Source: Enterobacter sp. ENT03
Lineage (GTDB): Bacteria > Pseudomonadota > Gammaproteobacteria > Enterobacterales > Enterobacteriaceae
NCBI RefSeq assembly: GCF_019218745.1
Contig: NZ_JAHUXA010000002.1
Coordinates: 248,001-312,000 of the forward strand
Length of the DNA stretch: 64,000 bases
Direction of reading: 5' to 3'
The notes under the pieces were generated by a model, which saw only the letters and a list, made by a program, of their open reading frames with translations, made no database searches and was not told the DNA's origin. Below, piece by piece: positions 1 through 9,431 of the stretch. Every line of letters starts with the position of its first letter. Within the stretch, counting starts at the first letter, position 1. The position numbers and the translations under genes are program-made.

Positions 1-66
1 ATCGCACAGGGCAGACATTCGACTCCAGAAGAAGTCCTTCGACGGATGAGGGCGGCAGATGAATAA
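1..66 (+). CDS. 3' end of a small antitoxin-like gene (partial)
   Basis: The first 66 bases form an open frame entering from outside the window and ending in TAA. Its last residues (IAQGRHSTPEEVLRRM...) resemble the C-terminal tail of small type II antitoxins, in which a Gly-Arg-His-Ser/Thr-Pro stretch precedes a short charged helix. It ends 17 bp before a ParE/RelE-like toxin gene on the same strand, the usual antitoxin-toxin order. Only 21 residues are visible, so the family cannot be fixed; the assignment rests mainly on context. Confidence 0.45.
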   Translation: MAQGRHSTPEEVLRRMRAADE

Positions 67-83
67 CAAAAGGAAAAGCAGTA

Positions 84-446
84 ATGAAAAAGTCTGTAAT
101 TTTGGCCGAAACGGCCGTCATAGCACTGGAAGAAATCAAGCATTTTAAACGCAGTGCAATGCTCCGGCAGGGGCACAGCTATGAATATTGCTCGGAGCAG
201 GCCCAGATGTTTATCGAAACTCTGGTGGGCCGTTCGATCAGCAGCATAGCGGATGGCCTTGTAACCTGGGGTTTCGATGTGGATCTGGCTAATATCGGTA
301 TCCCGGTTAAGAAATACTTTGATAAAGAAACGGACTATCTATGTTTTTTTGATGACAGCGGGCCTCAAATAGCGGTCCTTTATTACACCAGCCCCAGACA
401 AGATTACGTCAATGCGTTGTACAGGCTTACGACGATCTATCAGTAA
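84..446 (+). CDS. ParE/RelE-like type II toxin candidate
   Basis: A 120-residue protein. Its N-terminus (SVILAETAVIALEEIKHF) matches the first strand and helix typical of ParE/RelE-fold toxins (V-I-x-T-E-x-A-x-x-D/A-L-E-E-I). The C-terminus (QIAVLYYTSPRQDYVNALYRL) resembles the family's strand that carries basic residues. At 120 aa it is slightly long for the family (about 95-105). The start has an AAGGAAAAG ribosome site 9-10 nt upstream. Together with the partial gene before it, it would form a toxin-antitoxin pair. Whether it cleaves mRNA (RelE) or inhibits gyrase (ParE) cannot be read from the sequence. Confidence 0.55.
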   Translation: MKKSVILAETAVIALEEIKHFKRSAMLRQGHSYEYCSEQAQMFIETLVGRSISSIADGLVTWGFDVDLANIGIPVKKYFDKETDYLCFFDDSGPQIAVLYYTSPRQDYVNALYRLTTIYQ

Positions 447-538
447 CAAAAAGCAATCCTCTCGGCGGTTGCGGGGAATTGCTTCCCCTTCTTTCCTTCC
501 CCTTTCCGCCAGAAACCTATTACCATGGATTGCTGGTA

Positions 539-703
539 TCAATGATTTCTGACATTTTCGCTATATTTTAACGTCTTGCTTTTGAAAGAGTTTTCCGCAA
601 CAAAGTCGATGTATTCAGAAGCCTGGCTACCCAGCATCTTCAAATATTCACTGGCGAGCGAAGCGTCTGCGTAACGGAGGCCTGACTGAAAGCTTAGGTA
701 CAT
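539..703 (-). CDS. Small hypothetical protein after the adhesin operon
   Basis: An open frame of 54 residues from ATG at 703, or 64 residues from GTG at 733. It overlaps the end of the lipoprotein gene by 10 or 40 bp and is co-directional with the secretion operon. The sequence (MYLSFQSGLRYADASLASEY...) has no recognised domain, signal peptide or membrane segment. The overlap suggests translational coupling, but no clear ribosome site is visible. It could be a small accessory or immunity gene of the operon, a frame-shifted tail of the lipoprotein, or spurious. Confidence 0.35.
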   Translation of the reverse strand: MYLSFQSGLRYADASLASEYLKMLGSQASEYIDFVAENSFKSKTLKYSENVRNH

Positions 704-1056
704 TTTCCGGTGGGCGCTTTCAGTGGTCCACACTCTGCAAAACCATAAACTTGATAGCCCTTGCCTTTCATACAGCTCAACACCTGATTGCGCCGGGCAT
801 TGAACTGTTCAGACGTTTCACCCGCATACGAACCGTTCAGGCTCCAGTGCGGATCGTCCAGATCCGCTTTCGGGTTAACGCCGCAGGCATACAGATCGGT
901 TTTACGCTGCCAGGCGTTGGTGCGCCCGGCAGCGTCAGGTTTCTGGAACAATTTTATCCACGGCACGTAGTCGTAGTTAGAAGCGTCCATATCCGCCACG
1001 ACGCAGCCGGTCAATCCGAAAAAACAGGCCATAACGACTGCGCGATGTCCCCTCAT
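694..1056 (-). CDS. Small lipoprotein, last clear gene of the two-partner secretion operon
   Basis: 120 residues with a type II signal peptide: a basic N-terminus, hydrophobic core and a lipobox ending in LTGC at about residue 18, so the mature protein is probably lipid-anchored. The mature part is soluble with four further cysteines (YACG, LSCM, AECG, KCT), suggesting disulfides in the periplasm. Its start lies 11 bp after the exoprotein stop with an AAGGA ribosome site, so it is co-transcribed with the exoprotein. In contact-dependent inhibition loci this slot holds the immunity gene, but immunity proteins are usually cytosolic or inner-membrane, so an accessory role is equally possible. 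I do not recognise the family. Confidence 0.75.
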   Translation of the reverse strand: MRGHRAVVMACFFGLTGCVVADMDASNYDYVPWIKLFQKPDAAGRTNAWQRKTDLYACGVNPKADLDDPHWSLNGSYAGETSEQFNARRNQVLSCMKGKGYQVYGFAECGPLKAPTGKCT

Positions 1057-1067
1057 TCAACACATCC

Positions 1068-4000
1068 TTAGCGTGATGCCGCAAAGATAAAGTCCAGCAG
1101 CTCAGGCGACACCAGTTCACTCATCGCAAAGGGCGCGGCAACAGGGATAGCGGCAACGGTCCAGGTTTCCGCAGCAATATTGGTAAAAGTACCGCGATCG
1201 CGGGAGGTGTTACCCAGTGCGTCGTAGAATCCCGGTACTTGTCCACCGATGAAATCGTGCGTCCCGGCAAAGCTTTCGACAATATTATCGCCTATATCCC
1301 CAAAGAAGCTTCCCGGCTTATACGTACCGAAAAATGTTAACTTACCGTCGCTCCCCTGGAAGCCGCCGGTAGGTCCGAAAAGGCCGTCGGCAAGGGGATC
1401 CGCACGAAGTTTTTCCAGCGTATCGAGTTTCGGTGTGCCAGTGTAGATAACACGGCCTTTGTCATTGAGTTGCAGGATCTTAGGATTATTGTTAACGGTC
1501 TGGCAGCGTTCATTATTGCCGTCGCAATAAATATCCAGGGATACCCTGACACCGCCCGCTTTGATACCGTCATACAAGCCGTTACTTTTACCCGAAATAT
1601 TGCTGTCAACATTTCCGCCTTTATCTTCAATCCCGCCGAATAACATCGAGTTTTTAATCGTCTCCTCACGCATTTTCGTGGCGGCCAGCGAGAGCGTACC
1701 CTGCGTAATGGCCGCGTCCGGCGAACCGGCCACCACGCCCACCAGCGTTTGCAGGAAGCGGCGCTGATACTGGAGCTTATAGACTTCCGCCAGTGCGGCA
1801 TCGCGTTTTTCGACATCGCCAGACTCGATCGCCGCATGCAAATCAGCGCGCGCCGCTGCCTGCTTACCATCCAGGTAAGAATTAATCTGGTTGTTGGCGT
1901 TCTCTTTGAAATCGCGCGTCACTTTTACCTGCAGGTTCAGCTCTTTCAACACCTTGTCTTTATCGAAGTTGTTGGCCAGCTTACCGGAGTTCGCCGCGGC
2001 GGTTTCCGTGGTGATGTCCGTCTTAACGCCCTCGATAGCCTGCTGCTGGTCAGCCGGGCGGGTGAGGGTGATATTGCTGGTGTTGATGCCGCTACGGGTG
2101 ACTGAGCTGTCGCTGTCACTGTCGTGCCCGATACCGAAGCTGACATTCTTATCCAGCGAGGCATAGCCATTTGCCGGAAGCTGGTAGCCCTCTTCGGTGG
2201 TGACGGTTTTGTTGTTCTGACGGGCGGCATGATCCCCCAGACCCAGATCGGCGTTCATGCTCATAGAGCCGCCAATGCCAAAGCCGTTGCCTTCGTATTC
2301 AGAACGGTTGTTAATATCGCTCCAGCTCAGCGTACCGGTACTGAGCTGGTTTCTGCCCGCCAGTTCAGCGCTTTCGCTGGAGGTGATCAGCCCGCCTTTC
2401 AGGTCGGTATGATCTTTCACGTTGATGTTATAGCCGTTTTCACCCGCAAAGACGCCGGACTGCTCCTGCACTGAGGCGTAATCAGCATTGACCTTCGACT
2501 GGCTATAGTTGCCCGACGCGGAGAAACCAAAGCCGACGGTGACCTGGCCGCCCATATCTTTCTGCTTGCCCTCGTAGCGCGAGGTGTCCTGGAGGCTTTC
2601 GATATTCAGGTTTTCCGCCGTAATATCCACGCCTTTACCCAGTACCTGGCCGCCGCGCAGCGTGGTGGTGCCGCCGCTGGTGATCGAGGTGAAACCGTCC
2701 AGATCGCCGACATGGCTGTTGCGCCAGTAAACGTCGTCACCGTTGCCATAGCCTTTGCCTTTATTAGCACCCGCGGTGACGCCGAAGGAGGCACCCCCCT
2801 GGCCGTAGCTCACCGCGACCCCGGCGTTCCAGCCGCTGGATTTATTGTCGCTGCGGGTATGACTCTCCTGTTGGGCGGCAACGATATTGACGTCGTTATC
2901 CGCAAACAACGTGGTGCCTTGTTTACCGCTGACGTCGGAGCCGATGATATTGATGTCGGACTGCTCGCCGCCGGTCGCCACCACAATCGCCTGTTTCCCG
3001 GCGTTCACTTTACTGGCGAGCGCGCTGGTACGATTGGTGTCTTCGGTGTTGGTCTGTTTACTCTGCCCGTAGGTGAGGGAAACGCTGACGTTCTGCGCCA
3101 TCGCCTGAGCGCCGTTATCCATCACGCCCTGCGCGGCGTTCATCATGGTGCTGGCTGCCCGCGCGCTGTCCCATGCGGCGTTGGCGGCGGCCAGCATATT
3201 CACGCGATCGTCGTTACTCTTACCGACGGTCTGCGTGGTGTTAACCACGCTTTGCAGCGCCTGCACCACCGGCACGTTCACCGCCAGCGTAAAGCCTTTC
3301 TGTTCAACGGTACGTTTGTACTGCGAGGCGTAGGTGTCCTGCGCCGCCTCGATGGTGACATTTTTCCCCTGAATGCCGACGTTGCCGTTCGGCGAGGCGA
3401 CGCTGCTGCCCGTCTGACGGTAGTCATTACCGGCAATCAGCACGGTATCCCCTTGCAGGCTGCCGACCATCGAGCCCTGACCGGCTTTCGCCTGGCTCGC
3501 CTGCTCGGTGGTTTCCTGGCGTGAGCCGACGGTAAAGCCGATGCCGCCAGAGCTTAACAGGCCAGATTTTTTCTCCTGCCGGAGGTGCGTTTCGTCGTTG
3601 CGCCCGCCCATCGTGGTGAGGGTCAGATCGTTGCCCGCGCGCAGGGCGACGTCGTCAGTGCCGACGACATTACTGCCCGCGACGGTCAGGTTGTTGCCCG
3701 CCACGATGTTCACCGATCCCGCGCTCAGTTCGCTGCCCTGCACCTGTTGTCTGTCCACGGTATCGCGTGTTTTGGTGGTGGTTTTCGACAACCAGCCGTT
3801 GCCGCCCACCACTTTATGCCGCTCATCCAGCGTGCTGTCGTTGAGCACACCTTCGATGTTGACGTCGTGATCGGCACGCATGGCGAGCGCGCCGTCAGTT
3901 TTCACCGCCGCGCCACGGGCATTAATGTCATTGCCTGCGCCCAGCACCACGCCACCGCTGGCGACGACCTGGCTGCCGGTATGATCGCGGCTGCTTTGCG

Positions 4001-7000
4001 TCAGGCTGTTATCCGCATCCCACACCAGCTTGTCGCCGCGCGCGGTAGTGACGGTATCGAGATTCAGATCGCGTCCGGCCACCAGCTGCGCCTTGCCGTT
4101 TTCACCGCTGGCGATCACCTGGGCGCCGGTCAGGGTAATGTCCCGCCCGGACTGCAACGCCAGTTTGCCGTCATCCCCCTGCACGTAAATGCCGGAAACG
4201 CTGTTGATGGTGGTACGGGTGAAGCTGTTCTCACCGCTGACGCTCTCAGCACTTCTCACCGTGCTGGTGACGTTGAGATCGCGGCCTGCGTTTGCCAGCA
4301 GCGTGTCGTTGCCGACGATCGCCCCGTCGATATTGTTAATGTCGCGGCGGGCATTCAGGCGCACATCCGCGCCCTGGATCCGGCCCGCCTGGTTAGTGAT
4401 GTTCTCGGCATCGAGTTGCAGCACGCGGCGTCCGGCGATGGTGCCGGAGTTAAACAGATCGCCATTAAGCTTCATTGACACATTGTTGCCGGCGATCAGC
4501 GCGCCGGAGCCGTCGATGTCGCCCGGTTTCACTTTCGCGTACACCTGCGGGATCAGCACGTTTTGCTGAGAGCCGTCCGGCATCTGCACGCGGGTGTTCA
4601 CCAGCCAGACAATATCGCCGGTCAGTAACGCCATCTGCTCCGGCGTCAGCGCCACGCCCAGTTTCAGCGAGTACTGTTTGCCGAAGGTGATGCCTTTATC
4701 CATGAGCGCTTTAAACTGCTCTTCGTCATTGTTGTAGCCGTCGAGGTAGCGCTGACCGGTGATGCCCACCACCTGCTCACGCACCAGCCGCTGCTCGTAG
4801 TAGCCATCGCCCAGACGCTTGATGGTGTTGTCGCCATTGTTGCTAAAGGCGTTTTGCATATAGTCGCTGCCGAGCCACTGGCGCTCGTTGGTGAAGCGCG
4901 GATCGGTTTCCACCAGATACGGCACGTCTACCGATGGATTCACCTTAAACAGGCTGTTATCCGGCAGCGCGGTATTCGCGCCGACGATGCGGATCGCGCC
5001 CTGCGCCGGATTGACTTCAAACTGCTGTCCGGCAGGCGGCGTAACCGGTTCTCCCGGCGAGACGGTCTGCTGCCACGGCGCATGACCGGCATCATTGACA
5101 CCGGCGTTAACCAGATTCGCCCGATCAATAGTGACGTCGGTGCCCGGTGTCTGTAACGGATTAAGGGGAATATTGCTGCCTTCTACGCTGCCGTTGCTGA
5201 CCAACTGGCCCGGTCTGAGGGTGATCAACTGGATCGCCGTTGGTGGCACATAGGCGGTTTTGTCACGACCCTGTTCATCGCTGCCTTTGTGGCGAATACG
5301 GTGATAGTGGGTGACCGTACCGACATCGGTGGTATGGCGTTCGCCGCCCACGCCATCGTTTTTCACGACAGTGACGCCGTCCGTGTTAAGCGTTCCGCCT
5401 GCGACAACCTGGCTGTTATCGTTAAACAGTTGATCGCCGTTAAGGGTCAGATTGCCGCCTGCGAGGATCTTCGCCGGATCGCTCTCCTGAATGCGTGTCT
5501 CTTCTACCGTGCGGGTGAAGTCATACTGATTGAAGTTGTCGTTACCGTGTCCGGTTTTGCCGGGGGTGTTGAGGTTGCGCAGGCGATCGGCGGAGTTGCG
5601 GTCAACGAAGACGCCTTCATCGCCCGCTCTCCAGCGGTCGGTGGAGCCTTTGTGCTGATACTCGGTCAGTTGCTCCTGGGAAACCGTCACCAGCGCGGTG
5701 GAGAAATGATCGTTAATGTTGTTGATCTGCCCGGCGTTGATCGTCATGTTGCCCGCAGATTCGATGGTGGAACTGTGGTTATTGAGCGACGCCGCGCGGC
5801 CGGTGGCAACACCTTTGTCATCCAGCGCGCCGCCAATCGCCATTTCGCCTGCGCTGTAGATCAGCGCGTGATCGTGGTTGTTCAGGGTCTGCACGCCCAG
5901 ATCAACACGCTCGCGCCCGGCAAGCGTAGCCGCCGTGCCGTTTTCCGTCAGGTTATTAAAGGTCCCGGCGTTAACGCCCACTGCATCGCCGTAAATGCGT
6001 CCACTGCCGATATTGTTCAGCGTTCCGGCATTAAGACGTGTGATGCTGCCGTCGATCAGGCCACGGTTCTCCAGCGTACCCTGTGCGTTGAGGGTGTTAC
6101 GTCCGGCGGTGATCTCACCGCTGGCGGTATTGTTGATATTGGCGCTTTGTACGTCCAGCGCGCCGCCCGCCAGCAGTTTGCCGCTGTTGGTCAGATCGCC
6201 TGCGGTGGTCACGGTCGCGTTACCGTTGGCGGCGAGGGTGCCGCTGTTATTAAGCGACTGCCCGCTGTTAAGCGTCATATCACCCAGCGACAGCAACTGG
6301 CCGCTGCCGTCGATATAACCGGCGTTCACCGTTAACTGTTGACCGGCTTTCGCTGTCCCGCCCTGGTTCTGCAATTGCAGCCCGTCGCCGCCCAGATCCA
6401 GCAGGCCGGAGGACGCCAGCGCCCCGGCGTTGTTATTCAGTTCACCGTTATTACGCACGGTCAGGGCCTCATCCGCGAGGATGCTGCCGCTCTGGTTATT
6501 CAGGCTGCCGGTATTGAGCGCCACCTTCTGGCCTTCCAGCCCCTGATTGTCGCCCAGCGTATTCTGGTTGATAAGGTTAACGGCGTTTACCGTCACCGCT
6601 TTGCCGCCGCGGATCAGCCCGGAGAGGTTGTTTACCACGCCGCCCGCACTGTCGAGCAGCAGATCGCCCAGCGACTGGATCTGCCCGCCGCTGTTTTGCA
6701 GATTATTGCTGTGCAGACGGGTGGCGGATTCGCCGATCACCCGGCCGCCGTTCTGGTTATCAAGCGTACCGGCGGTAATATCGGCATCACCTTTCGCCGC
6801 CAGCGTACCGCCCGCATTATTCACTGAATCCCCTGAAAGGGTCAGCGCCCCAAGGCTGTTCAGCGTGCCGCCAGTGTTGTTCAGCCCGGCGGTGGTGACG
6901 TCAACGCGGTTGCCCTGCATCAGCCCGGTGGTGTTATCGAGTGACGCGGTGGGGGAGAGGGTAAGGCCGTCGGTGGCGACCAGTTGCCCGTCGCGGTTGT

Positions 7001-9431
7001 TCAGCGTTGTGCCGCTGAAATCGAGGTTTTTACCCGCCAGCGTCACGCCGCCGCTGTTATCAAACGCGCCTGCCGTCAGCGTCATATCGCCGAGGCTAGT
7101 GAGGCCGCCTTTGTCGCCGCTGTTACGGTTGTTCAGCGTGTCTGCACGGAGGCGCAGCGCGTCGCCGCTCTGGATCAGACCGCCGTCATCGTTGTTCAGC
7201 GTCGTGCCGTCAAGGGTCAGCGCCTGTTGCGCGGCCAGTTGCCCGCCCTGATTGTTCAGCGTCCCGGCGTTAATGGTCGCCGTATCGCCGCTCACCAGCG
7301 TACCTTGCTGGTTTTGCACCGTATCCGCCGTGAGCGTTAACGCCTTGCCCGCACCCGTGGTGCCGCTCTGGTTATCCAGCGTGCCGCCGGTCAGCGTCAT
7401 GGCGTCACCGGATTTCAGCGAGCCATTCTGGTTATTAAGGGTGGCGAACTGCGCCTCCAGCGCCTGCTCGGAACCGAGCTGGCCGCCGGTGTTATCAATA
7501 TCGCCGCCGGTGAGGGTAAAGTTACCGCCGCTGGCGAGGAAGCCGTTCTGGTTATTGATCGCGCCGCTGGTGAGATCCAGCGTCCCGTGCGACAGCAGTG
7601 AACCGTCCTGGTTGTTAAAGGTGCCGTTATTCAGCGCCAGCGTCGCTCCCTCGGCAACGATCACCCCTTGCTGGTTATCCAGCCCGGCGGCAGTAATGCG
7701 CTGGGTTTTCGCCGCTTCGATACGGCCATGGGTGTTGTTCAGCACGTCCGTGCTGCGAATATCGCCGTCGCCCTTCGAGGCGGAGATCAGGCCGTCCTGG
7801 TTGTTGATCGTCCCGGCCTTGAGCGTGGCATCGCCTGCCACCGCCAGCAGCTGACCGCCGGTGTTATCGATGGACGTCGCGCCCAACTGTACATTGCCGT
7901 TGGCGGCGATCTGCCCGTGCTGGTTATCGATGTTACCCGGCAGCGTAACGGCGAGCGTGCCGCTGCCGGCCTGGATCAGCTTGCCTTTCTGGTTCGACAG
8001 GCTACCCGCGTTAACGGTGAGCGCGTCGGCGCTCAGGCTGCCGCCATTGTTATTGAGCTGTTTTCCGGTACGCACAGTCAGTTCGCTGGCGTTAACCTGC
8101 GCGTTTTGCGTGTTCAGATCGCCCGCGCCGCCGTCCAGCAGCATGCGTTTCGCCTGGGTCTGGCTACCGCTGACATCCACGCCCTGGCCGCGCGCGCTGA
8201 GGTTGCCGCCTGCCAGCGTCTGACCGTTAGCGGTCAGTTGCCCGCGAGTATCAAGCTGTAAATCACCGCGGTCTGCCAGCTTACCGTCGTTATTTACCCC
8301 GGCGGCCAGCACACTGTCTTTGCTGCTGGTGAGGGACGCGGCGCGGACCTGCACGTTTTTACCGCCGGTCAACACGCCGCTGTTGCTGAATTCGCCCGCC
8401 GTCTGCACCGCGACGTTTTCGCTGCCGCGAGTGATGCCGCTGTTTTCGATGCGCCCGTCAGCGGTGAGGGTGACGGTGCCAGCCTGCGCGCCAATCGCCC
8501 CGGCGTTACGCACGCCGACGCCCTGTTCAGTGCCCACCATGCGGATCTTACCGGCATACATCCCGCCGAGGCTGGAGACATCCACCGCCAGCTGTGGGCG
8601 GGTAGCGGCATCGTCGCTGCCTTTGATAATGCGGCCGTGGTCGGCATCCACCTGGTTGCGCCCGGTGGTGACTTTCAGATCTTTGGCCCACAACCCGGCG
8701 TTCACTTTGACGGAGCGGGCGATGATGTCGGTGTAATCCGCGCCGGAGGTGTCGAGGCCTGCGCCATCCACCACCACTTCGCCGCGTTCTACCTTATAGC
8801 CGGTCAGGTTGCCGTTGTTCATTTGCACCTGACCGGTGGTCAGGGTGGCGCGATTGGTATTGATAAAGCCGCAGCCGCTACAGGTGATGCCCGCCGGGTT
8901 GGCGATCACCACCTGGGCTTTTTGCCCGGCGACTTCGATCATGCCGTTCAGCTTGCTGGGATCGCGGGAACTGACTTCGTTAAGTATGACCTTCGCTTCG
9001 CCTCTTGCCAGCCACGGGTTGCCCGTTACCATGCCGCCCAGCTGCGTCTGCACATTTTTGTGGGAGTTATTAAGGATCGCCCCCTGCTTGCTGACGTCGA
9101 ACTGGGTGTAGTCGTTGCGCGAGACGCCTGCTTTCGATGGCGTCTGGATATTGACCTGCGTGGTGCCGTTAGCGCTTTTTAGTACCGTCGGCTGTTGGTT
9201 TTTCGGCGCGCCGGGGTTAGCGACAATCGCCGCTTGCGCCGTATGCACCACGCCCATCGCCAGCCACAGGCTAAAGCTCAGTGCGCTGACTTTGCCAATC
9301 AGACGGCTATGGTTATGGCCGATGCCCGAAGAACGGGAAGAACCCGCGCGGCCTGAGCGGGCGATGTCGGCCACCACCATCAGCATGCCGCGTGCTTTGT
9401 TGAAAACGATGCGGTACAGGTTCTTATTCAT
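1068..9431 (-). CDS. Filamentous haemagglutinin / CdiA-like TpsA exoprotein
   Basis: 2787 residues from the ATG at 9431. This start is chosen because MNKNLYRIVFNKARG opens the extended signal-peptide (ESPR) region of large secreted proteins; cleavage is likely after AQA near residue 67. Next comes the TPS secretion domain (about 70-320, with the ANPAGI motif), then dozens of FHA-1 type repeats built on LNNQ-G-L (about 400-1250), a spacer, and FHA-2 type repeats (about 1650-2300). The C-terminus ends in ESFAGTHDFIGG...PFAMSEL..PE, as far as I recall a conserved tail of long haemagglutinins. I see no VENN pretoxin motif and no recognisable nuclease toxin. It is exported by the TpsB two genes upstream, and its ATG overlaps the acyltransferase stop by 8 bp. 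Likely role: surface adhesin or interbacterial effector stick. Confidence 0.93.
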   Translation of the reverse strand: MNKNLYRIVFNKARGMLMVVADIARSGRAGSSRSSGIGHNHSRLIGKVSALSFSLWLAMGVVHTAQAAIVANPGAPKNQQPTVLKSANGTTQVNIQTPSKAGVSRNDYTQFDVSKQGAILNNSHKNVQTQLGGMVTGNPWLARGEAKVILNEVSSRDPSKLNGMIEVAGQKAQVVIANPAGITCSGCGFINTNRATLTTGQVQMNNGNLTGYKVERGEVVVDGAGLDTSGADYTDIIARSVKVNAGLWAKDLKVTTGRNQVDADHGRIIKGSDDAATRPQLAVDVSSLGGMYAGKIRMVGTEQGVGVRNAGAIGAQAGTVTLTADGRIENSGITRGSENVAVQTAGEFSNSGVLTGGKNVQVRAASLTSSKDSVLAAGVNNDGKLADRGDLQLDTRGQLTANGQTLAGGNLSARGQGVDVSGSQTQAKRMLLDGGAGDLNTQNAQVNASELTVRTGKQLNNNGGSLSADALTVNAGSLSNQKGKLIQAGSGTLAVTLPGNIDNQHGQIAANGNVQLGATSIDNTGGQLLAVAGDATLKAGTINNQDGLISASKGDGDIRSTDVLNNTHGRIEAAKTQRITAAGLDNQQGVIVAEGATLALNNGTFNNQDGSLLSHGTLDLTSGAINNQNGFLASGGNFTLTGGDIDNTGGQLGSEQALEAQFATLNNQNGSLKSGDAMTLTGGTLDNQSGTTGAGKALTLTADTVQNQQGTLVSGDTATINAGTLNNQGGQLAAQQALTLDGTTLNNDDGGLIQSGDALRLRADTLNNRNSGDKGGLTSLGDMTLTAGAFDNSGGVTLAGKNLDFSGTTLNNRDGQLVATDGLTLSPTASLDNTTGLMQGNRVDVTTAGLNNTGGTLNSLGALTLSGDSVNNAGGTLAAKGDADITAGTLDNQNGGRVIGESATRLHSNNLQNSGGQIQSLGDLLLDSAGGVVNNLSGLIRGGKAVTVNAVNLINQNTLGDNQGLEGQKVALNTGSLNNQSGSILADEALTVRNNGELNNNAGALASSGLLDLGGDGLQLQNQGGTAKAGQQLTVNAGYIDGSGQLLSLGDMTLNSGQSLNNSGTLAANGNATVTTAGDLTNSGKLLAGGALDVQSANINNTASGEITAGRNTLNAQGTLENRGLIDGSITRLNAGTLNNIGSGRIYGDAVGVNAGTFNNLTENGTAATLAGRERVDLGVQTLNNHDHALIYSAGEMAIGGALDDKGVATGRAASLNNHSSTIESAGNMTINAGQINNINDHFSTALVTVSQEQLTEYQHKGSTDRWRAGDEGVFVDRNSADRLRNLNTPGKTGHGNDNFNQYDFTRTVEETRIQESDPAKILAGGNLTLNGDQLFNDNSQVVAGGTLNTDGVTVVKNDGVGGERHTTDVGTVTHYHRIRHKGSDEQGRDKTAYVPPTAIQLITLRPGQLVSNGSVEGSNIPLNPLQTPGTDVTIDRANLVNAGVNDAGHAPWQQTVSPGEPVTPPAGQQFEVNPAQGAIRIVGANTALPDNSLFKVNPSVDVPYLVETDPRFTNERQWLGSDYMQNAFSNNGDNTIKRLGDGYYEQRLVREQVVGITGQRYLDGYNNDEEQFKALMDKGITFGKQYSLKLGVALTPEQMALLTGDIVWLVNTRVQMPDGSQQNVLIPQVYAKVKPGDIDGSGALIAGNNVSMKLNGDLFNSGTIAGRRVLQLDAENITNQAGRIQGADVRLNARRDINNIDGAIVGNDTLLANAGRDLNVTSTVRSAESVSGENSFTRTTINSVSGIYVQGDDGKLALQSGRDITLTGAQVIASGENGKAQLVAGRDLNLDTVTTARGDKLVWDADNSLTQSSRDHTGSQVVASGGVVLGAGNDINARGAAVKTDGALAMRADHDVNIEGVLNDSTLDERHKVVGGNGWLSKTTTKTRDTVDRQQVQGSELSAGSVNIVAGNNLTVAGSNVVGTDDVALRAGNDLTLTTMGGRNDETHLRQEKKSGLLSSGGIGFTVGSRQETTEQASQAKAGQGSMVGSLQGDTVLIAGNDYRQTGSSVASPNGNVGIQGKNVTIEAAQDTYASQYKRTVEQKGFTLAVNVPVVQALQSVVNTTQTVGKSNDDRVNMLAAANAAWDSARAASTMMNAAQGVMDNGAQAMAQNVSVSLTYGQSKQTNTEDTNRTSALASKVNAGKQAIVVATGGEQSDINIIGSDVSGKQGTTLFADNDVNIVAAQQESHTRSDNKSSGWNAGVAVSYGQGGASFGVTAGANKGKGYGNGDDVYWRNSHVGDLDGFTSITSGGTTTLRGGQVLGKGVDITAENLNIESLQDTSRYEGKQKDMGGQVTVGFGFSASGNYSQSKVNADYASVQEQSGVFAGENGYNINVKDHTDLKGGLITSSESAELAGRNQLSTGTLSWSDINNRSEYEGNGFGIGGSMSMNADLGLGDHAARQNNKTVTTEEGYQLPANGYASLDKNVSFGIGHDSDSDSSVTRSGINTSNITLTRPADQQQAIEGVKTDITTETAAANSGKLANNFDKDKVLKELNLQVKVTRDFKENANNQINSYLDGKQAAARADLHAAIESGDVEKRDAALAEVYKLQYQRRFLQTLVGVVAGSPDAAITQGTLSLAATKMREETIKNSMLFGGIEDKGGNVDSNISGKSNGLYDGIKAGGVRVSLDIYCDGNNERCQTVNNNPKILQLNDKGRVIYTGTPKLDTLEKLRADPLADGLFGPTGGFQGSDGKLTFFGTYKPGSFFGDIGDNIVESFAGTHDFIGGQVPGFYDALGNTSRDRGTFTNIAAETWTVAAIPVAAPFAMSELVSPELLDFIFAASR

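Noticed and set aside
2712-6335. Long open frames on the plus strand (270, 297 and 348 residues) opposite the exoprotein gene.
   Set aside because: They are antisense shadows of a highly repetitive, GC-rich coding sequence; they show no ribosome sites, no domains and shift with the repeats.
6000-8300. Dense short repeats that might suggest a CRISPR or satellite array.
   Set aside because: They are the FHA-type protein repeats (LNNQ-G) of the exoprotein; unit length is not constant and there are no unique spacers between identical repeats.
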